Source of the DNA: Eudorina sp. 2006-703-Eu-15
Lineage: Eukaryota; Chlorophyta; Chlorophyceae; Chlamydomonadales; Volvocaceae
Direction: 5' to 3'
DNA length: 64,000 nucleotides
Assembly (NCBI GenBank): GCA_003117195.1
Contig: BDSI01000072.1
Span: 578,978 to 642,977 of the forward strand
Part shown: positions 58,201-64,000 of the stretch, piece by piece
Position numbering within the stretch: position 1 is the stretch's first letter
Layout: every line of letters starts with the position of its first letter
The notes under the pieces: generated by a model
The model's database searches: none
What the model saw: only the letters and a program-made list of their open reading frames with translations
What the model was told of the DNA's origin: nothing
Position numbers and translations under genes: made by a program

Positions 58201-61200
58201 CACAACTTGTTGATGCAAATGATTATAACTCCCAAAATTTTTAAAAATCGGGCCTAGAACGGGCCAATCTCGCACCACGTCAGGCAGGTCGGGGGACGGC
58301 CGGGACATGCCAGCCACATACATACACGTGCACCATGCCTCCAAACTGCTACATACCACGGACGGGAGGTCACACATGGCACCGCGCCGGCTCACCTTCC
58401 TGGCAGACGGAAGAGGGCCCTGGTCGATTATGGCCGCATGGACGCCTCATCGGCAACAGGAGGCAGGGACCATGAGAACGCCTAGGATGGGTGGCGGCTG
58501 CCACCTGCGTGCTACAGTCACAGTCACAGCCACAGCCACAACAGCAGCATGAGATCAACGAGGGGCATATACAGATTCAGTCGTGCCAAAAACCGCTGCG
58601 ATACGGAGCCACACACTCGGTGCAAGCACCGCGCGCGCGCCTGGCTAAGTACCCACTTTTCCCGCCCAATCCGACAGCCCGTACACGCACCCCGCTAGCC
58701 AATCGACAACTTTCAAAACAGATCGTCACCAGGGGTTCGCACGTGGTCCCCCACCGTACTACTGATCTGGCCCATTGGTGCTTACGTGCCCAGTGCTGAT
58801 GGGATGGGCGGTTTTCACCAAGGTATGAACGATCCATGCACAACTTGTTGATGCAAATGATTATAACTCCCAAAATTTTTAAAAATCGGGCCTAGAACGG
58901 GCCAATCTCGCACCACGTCAGGCAGGTCGGGGGACGGCCGGGACATGCCAGCCACATACATACACGTGCACCATGCCTCCAAACTGCTACATACCACGGA
59001 CGGGAGGTCACACATGGCACCGCGCCGGCTCACCTTCCTGGCAGACGGAAGAGGGCCCTGGTCGATTATGGCCGCATGGACGCCTCATCGGCAACAGGAG
59101 GCAGGGACCATGAGAACGCCTAGGATGGGTGGCGGCTGCCACCTGCGTGCTACAGTCACAGTCACAGCCACAGCCACAACAGCAGCATGAGATCAACGAG
59201 GGGCATATACAGATTCAGTCGTGCCAAAAACCGCTGCGATACGGAGCCACACACTCGGTGCAAGCACCGCGCGCGCGCCCTGGCTAAGTACCCACTTTTC
59301 CCGCCCAATCCGACAGCCCGTACACGCACCCCGCTAGCCAATCGACAACTTTCAAAACAGATCGTCACCAGGGGTTCGCACGTGGTCCCCCACCGTACTA
59401 CTGATCTGGCCCATTGGTGCTTACGTGCCCAGTGCTGATGGGATGGGCGGTTTTCACCAAGGTATGAACGATCCATGCACAACTTGTTGATGCAAATGAT
59501 TATAACTCCCAAAATTTTTAAAAATCGGGCCTAGAACGGGCCAATCTCGCACCACGTCAGGCAGGTCGGGGGACGGCCGGGACATGCCAGCCACATACAT
59601 ACACGTGCACCATGCCTCCAAACTGCTACATACCACGGACGGGAGGTCACACATGGCACCGCGCCGGCTCACCTTCCTGGCAGACGGAAGAGGGCCCTGG
59701 TCGATTATGGCCGCATGGACGCCTCATCGGCAACAGGAGGCAGGGACCATGAGAACGCCTAGGATGGGTGGCGGCTGCCACCTGCGTGCTACAGTCACAG
59801 TCACAGCCACAGCCACAACAGCAGCATGAGATCAACGAGGGGCATATACAGATTCAGTCGTGCCAAAAACCGCTGCGATACGGAGCCACACACTCGGTGC
59901 AAGCACCGCGCGCGCGCCCTGGCTAAGTACCCACTTTTCCCGCCCAATCCGACAGCCCGTACACGCACCCCGCTAGCCAATCGACAACTTTCAAAACAGA
60001 TCGTCACCAGGGGTTCGCACGTGGTCCCCCACCGTACTACTGATCTGGCCCATTGGTGCTTACGTGCCCAGTGCTGATGGGATGGGCGGTTTTCACCAAG
60101 GTATGAACGATCCATGCACAACTTGTTGATGCAAATGATTATAACTCCCAAAATTTTTAAAAATCGGGCCTAGAACGGGCCAATCTCGCACCACGTCAGG
60201 CAGGTCGGGGGACGGCCGGGACATGCCAGCCACATACATACACGTGCACCATGCCTCCAAACTGCTACATACCACGGACGGGAGGTCACACATGGCACCG
60301 CGCCGGCTCACCTTCCTGGCAGACGGAAGAGGGCCCTGGTCGATTATGGCCGCATGGACGCCTCATCGGCAACAGGAGGCAGGGACCATGAGAACGCCTA
60401 GGATGGGTGGCGGCTGCCACCTGCGTGCTACAGTCACAGTCACAGCCACAGCCACAACAGCAGCATGAGATCAACGAGGGGCATATACAGATTCAGTCGT
60501 GCCAAAAACCGCTGCGATACGGAGCCACACACTCGGTGCAAGCACGCGCGCGCGCGCCCTGGCTAAGTACCCACTTTTCCCGCCCAATCCGACAGCCCGT
60601 ACACGCACCCCGCTAGCCAATCGACAACTTTCAAAACAGATCGTCACCAGGGTTCGCACGTGGTCCCCCACCGTACTACTGATCTGGCCCATTGGTGCTT
60701 ACGTGCCCAGTGCTGATGGGATGGGCGGTTTTCACCAAGGTATGAACGATCCATGCACAACTTGTTGATGCAAATGATTATAACTCCCAAAATTTTTAAA
60801 AATCGGGCCTAGAACGGGCCAATCTCGCACCACGTCAGGCAGGTCGGGGGACGGCCGGGACATGCCAGCCACATACATACACGTGCACCATGCCTCCAAA
60901 CTGCTACATACCACGGACGGGAGGTCACACATGGCACCGCGCCGGCTCACCTTCCTGGCAGACGGAAGAGGGCCCTGGTCGATTATGGCCGCATGGACGC
61001 CTCATCGGCAACAGGAGGCAGGGACCATGAGAACGCCTAGGATGGGTGGCGGCTGCCACCTGCGTGCTACAGTCACAGTCACAGCCACAGCCACAACAGC
61101 AGCATGAGATCAACGAGGGGCATATACAGATTCAGTCGTGCCAAAAACCGCTGCGATACGGAGCCACACACTCGGTGCAAGCACCGCGCGCGCGCCCTGG

Positions 61201-64000
61201 CTAAGTACCCACTTTTCCCGCCCAATCCGACAGCCCGTACACGCACCCCGCTAGCCAATCGACAACTTTCAAAACAGATCGTCACCAGGGGTTCGCACGT
61301 GGTCCCCACCGTACTACTGATCTGGCCCATTGGTGCTTACGTGCCCAGTGCTGATGGGATGGGCGGTTTTCACCAAGGTATGAACGATCCATGCACAACT
61401 TGTTGATGCAAATGATTATAACTCCCAAAATTTTTAAAAATCGGGCCTAGAACGGGCCAATCTCGCACCACGTCAGGCAGGTCGGGGACGGCCGGGACAT
61501 GCCAGCCACATACATACACGTGCACCATGCCTCCAAACTGCTACATACCACGGACGGGAGGTCACACATGGCACCGCGCCGGCTCACCTTCCTGGCAGAC
61601 GGAAGAGGGCCCTGGTCGATTATGGCCGCATGGACGCCTCATCGGCAACAGGAGGCAGGGACCATGAGAACGCCTAGGATGGGTGGCGGCTGCCACCTGC
61701 GTGCTACAGTCACAGTCACAGCCACAGCCACAACAGCAGCATGAGATCAACGAGGGCATATACAGATTCAGTCGTGCCAAAAACCGCTGCGATACGGAGC
61801 CACACACTCGGTGCAAGCACCGCGCGCGCGCCCTGGCTAAGTACCCACTTTTCCCGCCCAATCGACAGCCCGTACACGCACCCGCTAGCCAATCGACAAC
61901 TTTCAAAACAGATCGTCACCAGGGGTTCGCACGTGGTCCCCCACCGTACTACTGATCTGGCCCATTGGTGCTTACGTGCCCAGTGCTGATGGGATGGGCG
62001 GTTTTCACCAAGGTATGAACGATCCATGCACAACTTGTTGATGCAAATGATTATAACTCCCAAATTTTTAAAAATCGGGCCTAGAACGGGCCAATCTCGC
62101 ACCACGTCAGGCAGGTCGGGGGACGGCCGGGACATGCCAGCCACATACATACACGTGCACCATGCCTCCAAACTGCTACATACCACGGACGGGAGGTCAC
62201 ACATGGCACCGCGCCGGCTCACCTTCCTGGCAGACGGAAGAGGGCCCTGGTCGATTATGGCCGCATGGACGCCTCATCGGCAACAGGAGGCAGGGACCAT
62301 GAGAACGCCTAGGATGGGTGGCGGCTGCCACCTGCGTGCTACAGTCACAGTCACAGCCACAGCCACAACAGCAGCATGAGATCAACGAGGGGCATATACA
62401 GATTCAGTCGTGCCAAAAACCGCTGCGATACGGAGCCACACACTCGGTGCAAGCACCGCGCGCGCGCCCTGGCTAAGTACCCACTTTTCCCGCCCAATCC
62501 GACAGCCCGTACACGCACCCGCTAGCCAATCGACAACTTTCAAAACAGATCGTCACCAGGGGTTCGCACGTGGTCCCCCACCGTACTACTGATCTGGCCC
62601 ATTGGTGCTTACGTGCCCAGTGCTGATGGGATGGGCGGTTTTCACCAAGGTATGAACGATCCATGCACAACTTGTTGATGCAAATGATTATAACTCCCAA
62701 AATTTTTAAAATCGGGCCTAGAACGGGCCAATCTCGCACCACGTCAGGCAGGTCGGGGACGGCCGGGACATGCCAGCCACATACATACACGTGCACCATG
62801 CCTCCAAACTGCTACATACCACGGACGGGAGGTCACACATGGCACCGCGCCGGCTCACCTTCCTGGCAGACGGAAGAGGGCCCTGGTCGATTATGGCCGC
62901 ATGGACGCCTCATCGGACAGGCAGGGACCATGAGAACGCCTAGGATGGGTGGCGGCTGCCACTGCGTGCTACAGTCACAGTCACAGCCACAGCCACAACA
63001 GCAGCATGAGATCAACGAGGGGCATATACAGATTCAGTCGTGCCAAAAACCGCTGCGATACGGAGCCACACACTCGGTGCAAGCACCGCGCGCGCGCCCT
63101 GGCTAAGTACCCACTTTTCCCGCCCAATCCGACAGCCCGTACACGCACCCCGCTAGCCAATCGACAACTTTCAAAACAGATCGTCACCAGGGGTTCGCAC
63201 GTGGTCCCCCACCGTACTACTGATCTGGCCCATTGGTGCTTACGTGCCCAGTGCTGATGGGATGGGCGGTTTTCACCAAGGTATGAACGATCCATGCACA
63301 ACTTGTTGATGCAAATGATTATAACTCCCAAAATTTTTAAAAATCGGGCCTAGAACGGCCAATCTCGCACCACGTCAGGCAGGTCGGGGACGGCCGGGAC
63401 ATGCCAGCCACATACATACACGTGCACCATGCCTCCAAACTGCTACATACCACGGACGGGAGGTCACACATGGCACCGCGCCGGCTCACCTTCCTGGCAG
63501 ACGGAAGAGGGCCCTGGTCGATTATGGCCGCATGGACGCCTCATCGGCAACAGGAGGCAGGGACCATGAGAACGCCTAGGATGGTGGCGGCTGCCCACCT
63601 GCGTGCTACAGTCACAGTCACAGCCACAGCCACAACAGCAGCATGAGATCAACGAGGGGCATATACAGATTCAGTCGTGCCAAAAACCGCTGCGATACGG
63701 AGCCACACACTCGGTGCAAGCACCGCGCGCGCGCCCTGGCTAAGTACCCACTTTTCCCGCCCAATCCGACAGCCCGTACACGCACCCCGCTAGCCATCGA
63801 CAACTTTCAAAACAGATCGTCACCAGGGGTTCGCACGTGGTCCCCCACCGTACTACTGATCTGGCCCATTGGTGCTTACGTGCCCAGTGCTGATGGGATG
63901 GGCGGTTTTCACCAAGGTATGAACGATCCATGCACAACTTGTTGATGCAAATGATTATAACTCCCAAAATTTTTTAAAAATCGGGCCTAGAACGGGCCAA
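52214..64000. repeat. Tandem satellite array, 637-639 bp monomer, about 18.5 copies
   Basis: The landmark GATACGGAGCC recurs at 52216, 52854, 53493, 54131, 54768, 55406 and so on to the window end, so the period is 637-639 bp. Copies are nearly identical; differences are mostly single-base changes in G or C runs. All units are head to tail. Internal landmarks: CGCGCGCGCCC, CTTTTCCCGCCC, an AATTTTTAAAAAT stretch, and a CACAGT/CACAGC run near the end of each unit. Every unit shows the same small open frames on both strands (for example 116 codons minus, 83 and 81 codons plus); since 639 is divisible by three and copies are recent, these are best read as by-products. The array extends beyond the window. 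Confidence 0.95.

Noticed and set aside
52778..63967. Regularly repeated 116- and 83-codon frames as a multigene family
   Set aside because: They arise because a 639-bp satellite unit is divisible by three; small indels in other copies break them freely, as expected for non-coding repeats.
52214..64000. CRISPR-like array
   Set aside because: Units are over 600 bp, contiguous and without unique spacers; the surrounding genes are eukaryotic with introns.

Overview
The window looks like nuclear DNA of a volvocine/Chlamydomonas-type green alga. It is very GC-rich. Genes carry many short introns with GTGAGT/GTGGGT-like donors and CAG acceptors, and proteins are swollen with Ala, Gly, Pro, Gln and Ser runs. 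TGTAA, the usual poly(A) signal of these algae, lies downstream of two of the genes. The families recognised also fit: a bestrophin-type channel, a CXC (tesmin/TSO1-like) protein and a STE20/OSR1-type kinase. This placement is inference; no rRNA, tRNA or organelle marker was seen.

Layout. 25-4541 (+): 3' part of a gene for a Pro-rich, Arg-Asp/Arg-Glu-rich protein. 4542-9244: a gene-poor gap with simple repeats. 9245-13678 (-): a seven-exon class I SAM methyltransferase. 15171-21353 (-): a nine-exon CXC-domain protein with the complete double-cysteine CRC module. 24044-32535 (-): an eleven-exon STE20/OSR1-like kinase with an enormous C-terminal tail. 33775-46689 (+): a twelve-exon gene for an unrecognised protein of about 3,000 residues with hydrophobic segments near its C terminus. 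48444-52176 (+): the 3' nine exons of a bestrophin-family channel. 52214-64000: a tandem satellite of 637-639 bp units, about 18.5 copies, running off the window end.

The three minus-strand genes are tandem. The kinase and the giant gene are divergent, sharing a gap of about 1.2 kb or less. Nothing indicates that the genes form one pathway: methyl transfer, transcription control, kinase signalling and anion transport are independent housekeeping or regulatory roles. Exon joins were built by hand from splice signals and reading phase and agree across the recognised domains; 5' ends of the first, giant and bestrophin genes are open.

Most notable: the satellite array starting 38 bp after the bestrophin stop codon (subtelomere-like); two genes whose reading frame changes by exactly one base inside a simple repeat; a repeated Tyr/Asp/His/Ala motif in the giant protein; a dispersed element carrying a TGTAA palindrome; and a 12-mer that recurs far more often than expected.
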